Positions 23,610 to 31,047 of a DNA stretch of 64,000 nt are shown piece by piece. Position 1 is the stretch's first letter. Each line of letters starts with the position of its first letter. Below the pieces are notes generated by a model that was given only the letters and a program-made list of their open reading frames with translations, ran no database searches and was not told the origin of the DNA. The stretch is from Rhodococcus yunnanensis NBRC 103083. GTDB taxonomy: Bacteria; Actinomycetota; Actinomycetes; Mycobacteriales; Mycobacteriaceae. The stretch lies in NCBI RefSeq assembly GCF_001895005.1, contig NZ_BCXH01000023.1, positions 1-64,000 of the forward strand. Direction: 5' to 3'. Both the position numbers and the translations under genes were made by a program.

Positions 23610-24263
23610 TCAGTGAAATGTGACGGTCAGAGCGCTGACCAACGATGCGGCGGCTACGGTCGTCGCGTCGTCGGGTGACATGGCCACCAACACCACACGG
23701 TCGCTGTCACGTTGACCTGTGCTCTTCGGGGACACCAGCACGACGACGGATTTCGACGCCAGCACCCGCGCAGCCGGTTCCTCGGATTCACCTACGGTCA
23801 GCACGTCGACGGTGTCTCCTTCACGCAGTAGGTCCGTCACGCCTGCGTCCGTGAGGCGCACCGGCACGATCCGGGCGTCGGGCGAGTCGATCGCGGCCTC
23901 GGCAAGGCGCGAGGTGAGCAGCCGGACGTCGGTGATGGGTTCCCCGGCGCGGATAGGGCCTGCCACGGTGTGCGCGGTCGCGTCGCCGATGTCGGTGAGA
24001 GTGCCCGACGGTACCGACGCGGGATCGAAATCCGCCAGCCGGACATCGGCGTCGGTCAGGGGAGTGCCAGGCGCCAGATCGCGCGCAGCGACGACCACCG
24101 ACATGCGCTCCGTCGCAGCGGCGTCCTCGGCGAACAGAACGACGGCGATCGCGGCGAGCGCGCCCGCCGCGATGCGTCGTAACAGAATGGCGCGAGCCCG
24201 ACCAGGTCGGAGCGTGAGACGGTCCAGCAGGGTGGCGTCGAGTCGAGGATGTCGCTGCGGCAT
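23610..24263 (-). CDS. SAF-domain protein (CpaB/RcpC-like)
   Basis: A 217-residue protein with one N-terminal TM helix (~RIAAGALAAIAVVLFA) and an extracytoplasmic SAF domain: SVVVAARDLAPGTPLTDADVRLADF, then RAGEPITDVRLL. It resembles CpaB/RcpC, which assist Flp pilus export, but no tad/flp genes are in the window. Similar orphan SAF proteins sit beside the FmdB gene in many actinobacteria. Its role here is open. Confidence 0.78.
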   Translation of the reverse strand: MPQRHPRLDATLLDRLTLRPGRARAILLRRIAAGALAAIAVVLFAEDAAATERMSVVVAARDLAPGTPLTDADVRLADFDPASVPSGTLTDIGDATAHTVAGPIRAGEPITDVRLLTSRLAEAAIDSPDARIVPVRLTDAGVTDLLREGDTVDVLTVGESEEPAARVLASKSVVVLVSPKSTGQRDSDRVVLVAMSPDDATTVAAASLVSALTVTFH

Positions 24264-24301
24264 GGCGTCACGCTAGCGTCAGGAAGGCTCGTCGTTGCAC
24301 G

Positions 24302-24339
24302 CCACAGGCCCCGGCTGTGGATAACGCCGGGGCCTGTGG
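24302..24339 (-). terminator. Terminator-like hairpin after fmdB-type gene
   Basis: A perfect 13-bp inverted repeat, CCACAGGCCCCGG / CCGGGGCCTGTGG, with a 12-nt loop. It lies between the zinc-ribbon gene and the SAF gene, both on the minus strand. No T run follows. Confidence 0.7.
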
Positions 24340-24352
24340 ATGAAGCCGAAAT

Positions 24353-24685
24353 CTAGGAGCTTGCAGCTGCCTTCGCGGTGGAGGGCGTCGACGACGTCGA
24401 GCTCGAGGAACTGCTGCTGGCGGCCGGTGTCGACGGGGTCGACTCGGTCTTCGCCGGAGCCTTGTCGCTCTTGGATTCGCCTGCGCTTTCGCTGGCGGTG
24501 CTCGATCCGCTGCGGCTGTCGGTTCGGTAGAATCCGCTGCCCTTGAAGACGATGCCGACGGAGTTGAACAACTTCCGTAGCTTGCCGGTGCACTGCGGGC
24601 ACACCGTGAGCGAGTCCTCGCTGAACGACTGAACGATGTCGAACCGGTTGTCGCACTCGGTGCAGGCGTATGAATATGTGGGCAT
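24353..24685 (-). CDS. FmdB-family zinc-ribbon protein
   Basis: A 110-residue protein with the short FmdB regulatory zinc ribbon: MPTYSYACTECDNRF (C-x2-C), a second pair CPQC, then KLRKLFNSVGIVFKGSGFYRTD, which is the family hallmark. The last ~45 residues are Ser/Thr/Ala/Lys-rich low complexity. FmdB proteins are suspected transcription or chaperone-type factors; the function is not settled. ATG 24685 begins the conserved MPTY start. Confidence 0.88.
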   Translation of the reverse strand: MPTYSYACTECDNRFDIVQSFSEDSLTVCPQCTGKLRKLFNSVGIVFKGSGFYRTDSRSGSSTASESAGESKSDKAPAKTESTPSTPAASSSSSSSTSSTPSTAKAAASS

Positions 24686-24841
24686 CGATGTTCCTCCGCG
24701 CTGGTCCACTGGTCACCAAGGAAGATGTCGCCACGGGCTCGGGTCCGACCATTGGTGTGCCGAAAAACTGCTGAAACTGTACTGACTAGAGAGAGCATTA
24801 GCACTCTACAGTCATGACTGCCAACGCGGCGATTCGGGCAA

Positions 24842-25438
24842 CTATTCCCTGCGTAGAGTCACCAGCCCACGCGCTGGGGTCAGCGCATGGGAAGCGCGAC
24901 GATCATGCGGTTCCTCGGGCAGTTCCTCGACCAATTCCTCGTCACGGACCACCGCAACCACGGAAGTACCGGGATCGACCAGATCGAGTGTTCTGTCGTA
25001 GAAACCGGCGCCCCGGCCCAGGCGAACTCCCCGTAAATCGACCGCGAGAGCGGGGATGAACACAAGATCGCACCCGCTCACCGTCGCCGGTTCCAGTATT
25101 TCTCCGGTGGGTTCCGACAATCCGTACGGAGCCGTCCGAAGGCTGTCTCGACCTGTGTACTCTGCCCAGTGCAACGGCCCTGGCGCACGAGCTATCGGGA
25201 CGAGAACCACAGTCGACTCCCGGCGCAACGCGTCGAGCAGGTCGAGTGAACCGGGCTCGCTTCCGACCGGCACATATGCCGCCACGGCCGACGCTCCGCG
25301 CGCCGAATCGGCCGCGGCGTGACAGAGTTTCAGAGATTCTGCTGCGCGCTCGGCGACATCGACGGAGCGACGGGAAGCCACGATGCGGCGACGCCATTCC
25401 TGTTTCGACATCGGCGTCACCGGGTCACCGGCAGTCAT
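24842..25438 (-). CDS. 5-formyltetrahydrofolate cyclo-ligase
   Basis: 198 residues. ATP-dependent conversion of 5-formyl-THF to 5,10-methenyl-THF in one-carbon metabolism. Motifs: N-terminal basic helix KQEWRRRIVASRRS, the substrate strand AAYVPVGSEPGSLDLLDAL, and the ATP-binding loop GVRLGRGAGFYDRTL. Divergent from galU, as in M. tuberculosis (Rv0992c/Rv0993). The start could be the first ATG or the later MSKQEW; the first is kept here. Confidence 0.9.
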   Translation of the reverse strand: MTAGDPVTPMSKQEWRRRIVASRRSVDVAERAAESLKLCHAAADSARGASAVAAYVPVGSEPGSLDLLDALRRESTVVLVPIARAPGPLHWAEYTGRDSLRTAPYGLSEPTGEILEPATVSGCDLVFIPALAVDLRGVRLGRGAGFYDRTLDLVDPGTSVVAVVRDEELVEELPEEPHDRRASHALTPARGLVTLRRE

Positions 25439-25538
25439 GCATCCGAGTCCAGTGTCATGGATGCAAGCTTAGGCATTACAGGGGAACCGTCAGGACATGC
25501 GGAGCAGGTCCGCAGAGACCATGGATAGGGTGGGCAGT

Positions 25539-26480
25539 ATGACAGAAGCCGCGACAGATTCAGCACGGCACTTTCGGACTGCGATCGTTCCCGCAGCAGG
25601 CATGGGAACACGCTTTTTGCCGGCAACGAAGACCGTTCCGAAAGAGCTGCTCCCGGTAGTGGACACGCCGGGAATCGAACTCGTCGCGGGAGAAGCCGCC
25701 GACTCCGGTGCGCAACGCCTTGTGATCGTCACCTCACCCGGCAAGGACGGCGTCGTCGCACACTTCGTCGAAGACCTGGTTCTCGAAACCAAGCTCGAGA
25801 AGAGCGGCAAGCTCAAGATGCTCGAGAAAGTACGCGTCGCGCCTGCATTGCTCGACGTCCAATCCGTGGTGCAGAACGAGCCGCTCGGGCTCGGTCACGC
25901 CGTCGCATGCGCCGAGGAAGTCCTCGACGACGACGAAGACGCAGTCGCGGTTCTTCTGCCCGACGACCTGGTGCTGCCGCGCGGTGTGCTCGACGTCATG
26001 GCGCGTGTCCGTGCCAAGCGCGGCGGAACAGTGCTGTGCGCGTTCGAGGTTCCCGAGGAGAACGTCTCGGCGTACGGCGTCTTCTCGGTGGAAACCGTGC
26101 CGGACGCAGTCAACCCCAACGTTCTCAAGGTCACCGGCATGGTCGAGAAGCCGAAGCGCGAGGACGCGCCGTCGCTGTTCGCTGCCGCAGGCCGCTATCT
26201 GCTCGACCGGGCCATCTTCGACGCATTGCGACGCATCGAGCCCGGCGCAGGCGGCGAACTTCAGCTCACCGACGCGATCGCTCTGCTCATCGCGGAGGGG
26301 CATCCGGTTCACGTCGTCGTGCATCGTGGATCCCGACACGACCTCGGAAATCCCGGGGGATACCTTCGTGCTGCGGTTGACTTTGCACTCGAACGTGACG
26401 ATTACGGTCCGACGTTGCGTGAGTGGCTCACCGAGCGCCTGAGTGACGACTGGGCGCCGCAACTCACCAAGTACGAATAG
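25539..26480 (+). CDS. galU: UTP-glucose-1-phosphate uridylyltransferase
   Basis: 313 residues. Makes UDP-glucose from UTP and glucose-1-phosphate for trehalose, glycogen, arabinogalactan and wall glycans. Nucleotidyltransferase signature GMGTRFLPATKTVPKE, then PVVDTPGIELVAGEA, QNEPLGLGHAV, LLPDDLVL and KPKREDAPS. ATG 25539 is chosen because the upstream codons (25497-25538) are unlike any GalU start. First gene of a co-oriented group galU-glp-rimJ-glpR, matching mycobacterial order. Confidence 0.93.
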   Translation: MTEAATDSARHFRTAIVPAAGMGTRFLPATKTVPKELLPVVDTPGIELVAGEAADSGAQRLVIVTSPGKDGVVAHFVEDLVLETKLEKSGKLKMLEKVRVAPALLDVQSVVQNEPLGLGHAVACAEEVLDDDEDAVAVLLPDDLVLPRGVLDVMARVRAKRGGTVLCAFEVPEENVSAYGVFSVETVPDAVNPNVLKVTGMVEKPKREDAPSLFAAAGRYLLDRAIFDALRRIEPGAGGELQLTDAIALLIAEGHPVHVVVHRGSRHDLGNPGGYLRAAVDFALERDDYGPTLREWLTERLSDDWAPQLTKYE

Positions 26481-26511
26481 GCCCGACGTGACCAGATAGA
26501 GGAAGGGCCAG

Positions 26512-27771
26512 ATGCGCTCGGTTGAGGATCAGCAGACCCGAGTGACTGCTGCGGCGGTTGCTCCACGGCCTGTTCGGGTCGCGATCTCGGAAGCGCAGGG
26601 TCTGCTGTGTGCGGAAGAAGTCGTCACCGAGCGTCCACTGCCCGGTTTCGACCAGGCCGCCATCGACGGCTATGCGGTGCGTAGCGTCGACGTCTCGGCA
26701 GCGGGAACCGACCTGCGAAACGAGGACGACGAGCGGATCGATCTGACGCTGCCCGTCGTCGGCGAGGTCAGTGCCGGTTCGAGGCAGCCGATTCGGCTAC
26801 AGCCACGCCAGGCGGTCCGCGTCGACACCGGTGCGCCGCTGCCGACGCTCGCGGACGCGGTGCTGCCGCTCGACCGGACCGACGGCGGCCGCGCCAGGGT
26901 CAAGGTGTTCCGGCCGGTGCGCTCGGGTGATTACGTGCGCAAGATCGGCGACGACGTCCAACCCGGCGACGTTGCGGTACGCGCAGGCACGATCATCGGC
27001 GCAGCGCAGGTGGGTCTGCTCGCTGCCGTGGGCCGCGACAAGGTGCTGGTGCATCCGCGACCTCGGCTCTCGGTCATCTCGGTCGGCGGCGAGCTCGTCG
27101 ACACCGACCGCACTCCAGGCCCGGGCCAGGTGTACGACGTCAACTCCTACGCGCTCGCCGCAGCGGCGCGTGACGCAGGTGCGGACGTCAACCGCGTCGG
27201 CATCGTCAGCACCGACCCCAAGCGACTGCGCGAGGTCGTCGAAGGGCAGTTGATCAGGTCCGAGATCGTCGTCATCGCGGGAGCAGTCGGCGGAGGCGCA
27301 TCCGATGGTGTCCGAGAAGCACTCTCGGATCTCGGGGACCTCGAGGTCGAACGCGTCGCGATGCATCCCGGATCGGTGCAGGGTTTCGGGCAGCTCGGAC
27401 GCGACGAGGTACCCACCTTTCTGTTGCCCGCCAACCCGGTCAGCGCACTCGTCGTGTTCGAGGTGATGGTGCGGCCGCTCATCCGCATCGCGCTCGGGCG
27501 TCGACAGCCGATGCGCCGCACCGTCACCGCGCGAACCGTCGCCCCGATCACGTCGATCGAGGACCGCAAAGGGTATCTGCGTGGCCAACTCATGCGCGAC
27601 GAAGGCACCGGCGAATACCTCGTCCAGGCGCTCGGAGGGGCTCCCGGTTCCTCCTCGCACCTTCTTGCCACGCTCGCCGAAGCCAACTGCCTCGTCGTCA
27701 TCGACCCCGACGTGACCGAAATCAGAACCGGTGAGGAAGTGGACGTCTCGTTCCTCGCGCAGAGGGGATAG
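26512..27771 (+). CDS. glp: Glp, MoeA-like (gephyrin-like) protein
   Basis: A 419-residue MoeA-family protein: PGFDQAAIDGYAV, VDTGAPLPTLADAVLPLD, LLPANPVSALVVFE. In MoeA enzymes the molybdopterin loop is GGVSVGDYD-like; here the site reads AGAVGGGASDGV, a departure that may mean weak catalysis. In Corynebacterium glutamicum the homologue (Glp) binds FtsZ and its membrane receptor GlpR and acts in division and polar growth. The same pairing occurs here, with glpR two genes downstream. It follows galU by 31 bp. Confidence 0.85.
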   Translation: MRSVEDQQTRVTAAAVAPRPVRVAISEAQGLLCAEEVVTERPLPGFDQAAIDGYAVRSVDVSAAGTDLRNEDDERIDLTLPVVGEVSAGSRQPIRLQPRQAVRVDTGAPLPTLADAVLPLDRTDGGRARVKVFRPVRSGDYVRKIGDDVQPGDVAVRAGTIIGAAQVGLLAAVGRDKVLVHPRPRLSVISVGGELVDTDRTPGPGQVYDVNSYALAAAARDAGADVNRVGIVSTDPKRLREVVEGQLIRSEIVVIAGAVGGGASDGVREALSDLGDLEVERVAMHPGSVQGFGQLGRDEVPTFLLPANPVSALVVFEVMVRPLIRIALGRRQPMRRTVTARTVAPITSIEDRKGYLRGQLMRDEGTGEYLVQALGGAPGSSSHLLATLAEANCLVVIDPDVTEIRTGEEVDVSFLAQRG

Positions 27772-27814
27772 GACGCTTTTCGTCGAGCCGGGGTGCAGGC
27801 GCTAATGTCGACAG

Positions 27815-28462
27815 ATGCCGCGCACGTGGTCGAGCCACCCTGGTTGGCCCGCGAAACTGGGACCGTTGACAGTTGCCGCGGGCAACGTCACGGTCCGCCC
27901 TGTCCGACTTCGCGACGCCGGGGCATGGAGTCGTCTGAGGTTGGGGGATCGTGCGCACCTCGAACCGTGGGAACCCACGGGCGACGGATCATGGGACGCG
28001 CGTCACCACGTCTCGTCGTGGCCCGCGTTGTGTTCCGGTCTGAAGTCCGAGGCGCGCAAGGGACACATGCTGCCGATGGCCATCGAGGTGGACGGCGAGT
28101 TCTGCGGACAGATCACCGTCGGCAACATCATTCGCGGTGCACTGCGGTCGGCCTGGATCGGCTACTGGGTCGCCAAGGACGTCAACGGACGTGGTGTTGC
28201 CACAGCGGCTTTGGCGCTCGGCCTCGATCACTGCTTCGGGCCGGTCGGCCTCCATCGTGTCGAGGCGACCGTCCGCCCGGAGAATCTGGCCAGCCAGGCG
28301 GTGTTGCGCAACGTCGGATTCCGTGAAGAGGGGTTGCTGCGCAATTACCTCGACGTCGACGGCCGGTGGCGCGATCATCTGCTGGTGGCGATGACGTCCA
28401 ACGAGGTTCAGGGGACCGTCGCCGATCGTCTGGTGCGCACCGGCCGCGCCGCGTGGGCATAG
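27815..28462 (+). CDS. rimJ: RimJ-like GNAT acetyltransferase
   Basis: 215 residues. GNAT fold of the RimJ/RimL type: VTVRPVRLRDAGAWSRLRL, ITVGNIIRGALRSAWIGYWV, the acetyl-CoA loop DVNGRGVATAALALGL, then NLASQAVLRNVGFREEGLLRNYLDVDG. RimJ acetylates the N-terminus of ribosomal protein S5 in E. coli; in actinobacteria the target is unproven. Sits between glp and glpR, the position it has in mycobacteria (Rv0995). Confidence 0.88.
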   Translation: MPRTWSSHPGWPAKLGPLTVAAGNVTVRPVRLRDAGAWSRLRLGDRAHLEPWEPTGDGSWDARHHVSSWPALCSGLKSEARKGHMLPMAIEVDGEFCGQITVGNIIRGALRSAWIGYWVAKDVNGRGVATAALALGLDHCFGPVGLHRVEATVRPENLASQAVLRNVGFREEGLLRNYLDVDGRWRDHLLVAMTSNEVQGTVADRLVRTGRAAWA

Positions 28463-28676
28463 CGCGCCACTTCTCACCGTCGACAGGCGCGATCCCGTCA
28501 CCTTCCGCACAGAACTGGGCCGCGATGCGCACGTGCATGTCAGACTCGAGACTGATGTGACTAAAGTGACGTGTGTGTAATTCAGGTCGGCGCGTCTCCG
28601 CGGTTCCGCCGCGAAACCCGCATAGCCTGATCACGCCAGAAGATGTCGCAGTCGTCAGGTAGGAAGGAGCGCCGGA

Positions 28677-29471
28677 ATGCCCAACTCGATCATATGGATC
28701 GGTCTGGTCGCCATCTGGCTGTTCGTCCTGCTCCCGATGATGATGAGCAAGCGCCCGCGCATCATGCAGACCTCCGATGCGGCACTCGCCACCCGAGTCC
28801 TGCACCGCGGCGGCAGCACGAAGCCCACACGGGGTCCGGCCGCAGGACATGCGAGCGACCCAGATTGGCGCCCCGAGTACGACGAGCGAGTATCGGCACC
28901 CGCCAGCGTCGTCTTCGGGCGCAATGCACCGAGTATCGACGCGGAGGACCCGATGGACACTCACGCAGAAGCCGAGGACACCGATCTGGACGAGGCGGAA
29001 GAACGCGCCTACGTTCCGAACCGACGAGGACGCGGTGGATTCGACCCCGAGGCCGACGCCCTTGCGCGCGCCGCACGGTATTCGTTCCGCCAACGTGCCG
29101 TCCTCGGACTGGTTTTCGCGATCATCACCACCGCGGCGCTGGCCGTCATCATCTCCGCGATGCTGTGGTGGCTCTGTGGGCTGTCCGTGGCCGCACTCGC
29201 CGGCTACATGTACTACCTGCGTCGCCAGGTGCAGATCGAGCAGGAGATCCGCCGTAGGCGCATGACCCGGATGGGTCGCTCGCGCCTCGGCGTCGAATCA
29301 CGCAGCGACGACGAACTCAAACTCGTTCCCCAGCGTCTGCGCCGTCCGGGCGCCGTCGTATTGGAAATCGACGACGAGTCGCCCGAGTTCGACCATCTGG
29401 ACCACTACGACGAGCCGTTCCAGCAGTCCGCTCCCGCCAACGAGGATGTACGACGGGCATCGGGGGCCTGA
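28677..29471 (+). CDS. glpR: SepX/GlpR divisome membrane protein
   Basis: A 264-residue membrane protein: N-terminal TM helix (IIWIGLVAIWLFVLLPMMM), an acidic disordered cytoplasmic region, a TM pair at ~145-185, and a short cytoplasmic tail. This layout and its neighbourhood match GlpR/SepX, the Glp receptor that localises to septum and poles in Corynebacteriales and Streptomyces. Its own promoter may lie in the 214-bp gap after rimJ. Function assigned from synteny and topology, not from catalytic motifs. Confidence 0.85.
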   Translation: MPNSIIWIGLVAIWLFVLLPMMMSKRPRIMQTSDAALATRVLHRGGSTKPTRGPAAGHASDPDWRPEYDERVSAPASVVFGRNAPSIDAEDPMDTHAEAEDTDLDEAEERAYVPNRRGRGGFDPEADALARAARYSFRQRAVLGLVFAIITTAALAVIISAMLWWLCGLSVAALAGYMYYLRRQVQIEQEIRRRRMTRMGRSRLGVESRSDDELKLVPQRLRRPGAVVLEIDDESPEFDHLDHYDEPFQQSAPANEDVRRASGA

Positions 29472-29533
29472 CGTTCGGTGGATCGCGAACCCTTTGATAG
29501 GGTTTGCGCAGCGGTCGCAAGACCGTGAAAGAA

Positions 29534-29609
29534 GGGGCTGTGGCGCAGTTGGTAGCGCGTCTCGTTCGCATCGAGAAGGTCAGGGGTTCGATTCCCCTCA
29601 GCTCCACCA
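29534..29609 (+). tRNA. tRNA-Ala (anticodon CGC)
   Basis: A 76-nt cloverleaf with encoded CCA. The acceptor stem GGGGCTG pairs with CAGCTCC and includes the G3-U70 wobble that identifies alanine tRNAs. The anticodon stem TCTCG/CGAGA encloses loop TTCGCAT, so the anticodon is CGC (codon GCG). The T arm GGGGTTCGATTCCCC is canonical. Confidence 0.96.
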
Positions 29610-29634
29610 CGAAGTGACAGGCCCGAGCAGCGGG

Positions 29635-31047
29635 CTACCGAATCTGCTCGGTGCCTGCAATCGCCGCGTTCGCCAGTCCTCGTCTCAGATCGATTGCGTC
29701 GCCGAGTCTCCGGGCCAACTGCGGGTGCGAACGAACCACCGCGTCCATTGCCTCACGTGGGATCGCGAGTAGAACGGTCTCGGTCAGCGCAACAGCACCG
29801 GAGATCACCTGCTGGCGGGTCAACGCCGTCAATCCGAAGTACTCCCCGGGTCCCAGTTCGCCGATGAGCGCCTGTGTTCCGCCTTCGGTCTCGACGACGA
29901 GCGAGACGTGGCCGCGTGCGATGAACAGAAGCGCATCGGGGGTATCACCTGCGCGTTGCACGATCTCACCGGCTGCGTACTCCACGAGTCGGGCATGGCT
30001 CTCGACGAGCGCGATGTCCTCACCGGGTACGTGAAGCGCGGTGGCCACGCGCGTCAGTTCGCGGTGAACGTCTGCGCGCTGACGATCGGTATCCGGTTGC
30101 GCATCGTCGAGATGCAGTCCGCTGCGCCGTGACGCGTACCAGAGGCGCTGCAGCAGAGTCGCTTTGGTACGCGACTCGTCGGCGGGCGAGAGCAACGGCA
30201 CGGACACGCGATACTGGCCTTCACCCAGTGGCACGGCACTCGGTTCCAGATGTGGCACGCGGGTGGGTAGATCGCGTGCGGTGGCGACGAGCATCGCCAC
30301 GACGCCGTCGGGTGAATCGGACGTCGAGAACGTCAACGTGAGCGCAGCGCTGTACGAGGCGCCCTGCACGCGCGTCAGGTTCTTGAACGAGCCCTGTGCG
30401 AGGAGCGCGTTGGGGACGATCTGCAATCCGTTGCCGGTGTCGATATGAACCGCGCGCCAGTTGACTTCGACGATGCGGCCCTTCGCCGACGCCGTATCGA
30501 GCCAATCGCCGAGCTGGAAGGGCTGCTCGAACAGCAGGAGCAGACCGGCGATGATCGAGCCGACCGCATTCTGCAGCGCCAGGCCGATGACGATGGAGGT
30601 GACACCCAACGCTGCGAACAGTCCTCCGACGTCGGCGCCCCAGACGACGGAGAACAGCACTCCGAGGCTGATGACGATGACGACGAGTCTGCCGAGGTCG
30701 ACGAAGATCGAGGGCAGGCGGCTACGCCAGGTGTCGGTGCCCGCGTTGGAGAACAACACGGCGTTGGCGCCGGACAGCACGAAGAGAATAACGAGGAAGC
30801 CGAGGACCGTCGCGATGATCCGCGACCAACTCGCCTCGACGGACTCGCTCTCGACCTGGCTGATCAGAAGCAGCAGCGCAAGGGCGGGCAGCACGTAGTT
30901 GCGCAGCAACAGAACCGGTTTGACGAAGTTGCTTCCGCGTCGCTGCAGTGACGCGTGTATTTCGGTGAGGATCAGCAGCGCGACGGGCAGCGCCACCACG
31001 ACCAGGACGGCCGGCCAGAACCACGGCTGCGAGACGAGATCAGACAT
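29635..31047 (-). CDS. MscS-type channel with C-terminal cNMP-binding-like domain
   Basis: 470 residues: four N-terminal TM helices with the pore helix GLFAALGVTSIVIGLALQNAVGS, the MscS beta domain (LGDWLDT to VPNALLAQGSF), and a C-terminal cyclic-nucleotide-binding fold (~325-450). In that domain the phosphate-binding cassette lacks the usual Glu and Arg: it reads YFGLTALTRQQVISGAV where FGE...RxA is expected. It overlaps the cyclase-like gene by 8 bp, the same order as Rv2434c/Rv2435c. A channel gated by a ligand or by its partner is likely, but classical cAMP gating is doubtful. Confidence 0.88.
   Translation of the reverse strand: MSDLVSQPWFWPAVLVVVALPVALLILTEIHASLQRRGSNFVKPVLLLRNYVLPALALLLLISQVESESVEASWSRIIATVLGFLVILFVLSGANAVLFSNAGTDTWRSRLPSIFVDLGRLVVIVISLGVLFSVVWGADVGGLFAALGVTSIVIGLALQNAVGSIIAGLLLLFEQPFQLGDWLDTASAKGRIVEVNWRAVHIDTGNGLQIVPNALLAQGSFKNLTRVQGASYSAALTLTFSTSDSPDGVVAMLVATARDLPTRVPHLEPSAVPLGEGQYRVSVPLLSPADESRTKATLLQRLWYASRRSGLHLDDAQPDTDRQRADVHRELTRVATALHVPGEDIALVESHARLVEYAAGEIVQRAGDTPDALLFIARGHVSLVVETEGGTQALIGELGPGEYFGLTALTRQQVISGAVALTETVLLAIPREAMDAVVRSHPQLARRLGDAIDLRRGLANAAIAGTEQIR

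Noticed and set aside
29317..29610. Minus-strand open frame with GIEPLTFSMRTRRATNCA
   Set aside because: It is the antisense of the tRNA-Ala gene and of the glpR end; this peptide pattern is a well-known false gene created by tRNA antisense strands.
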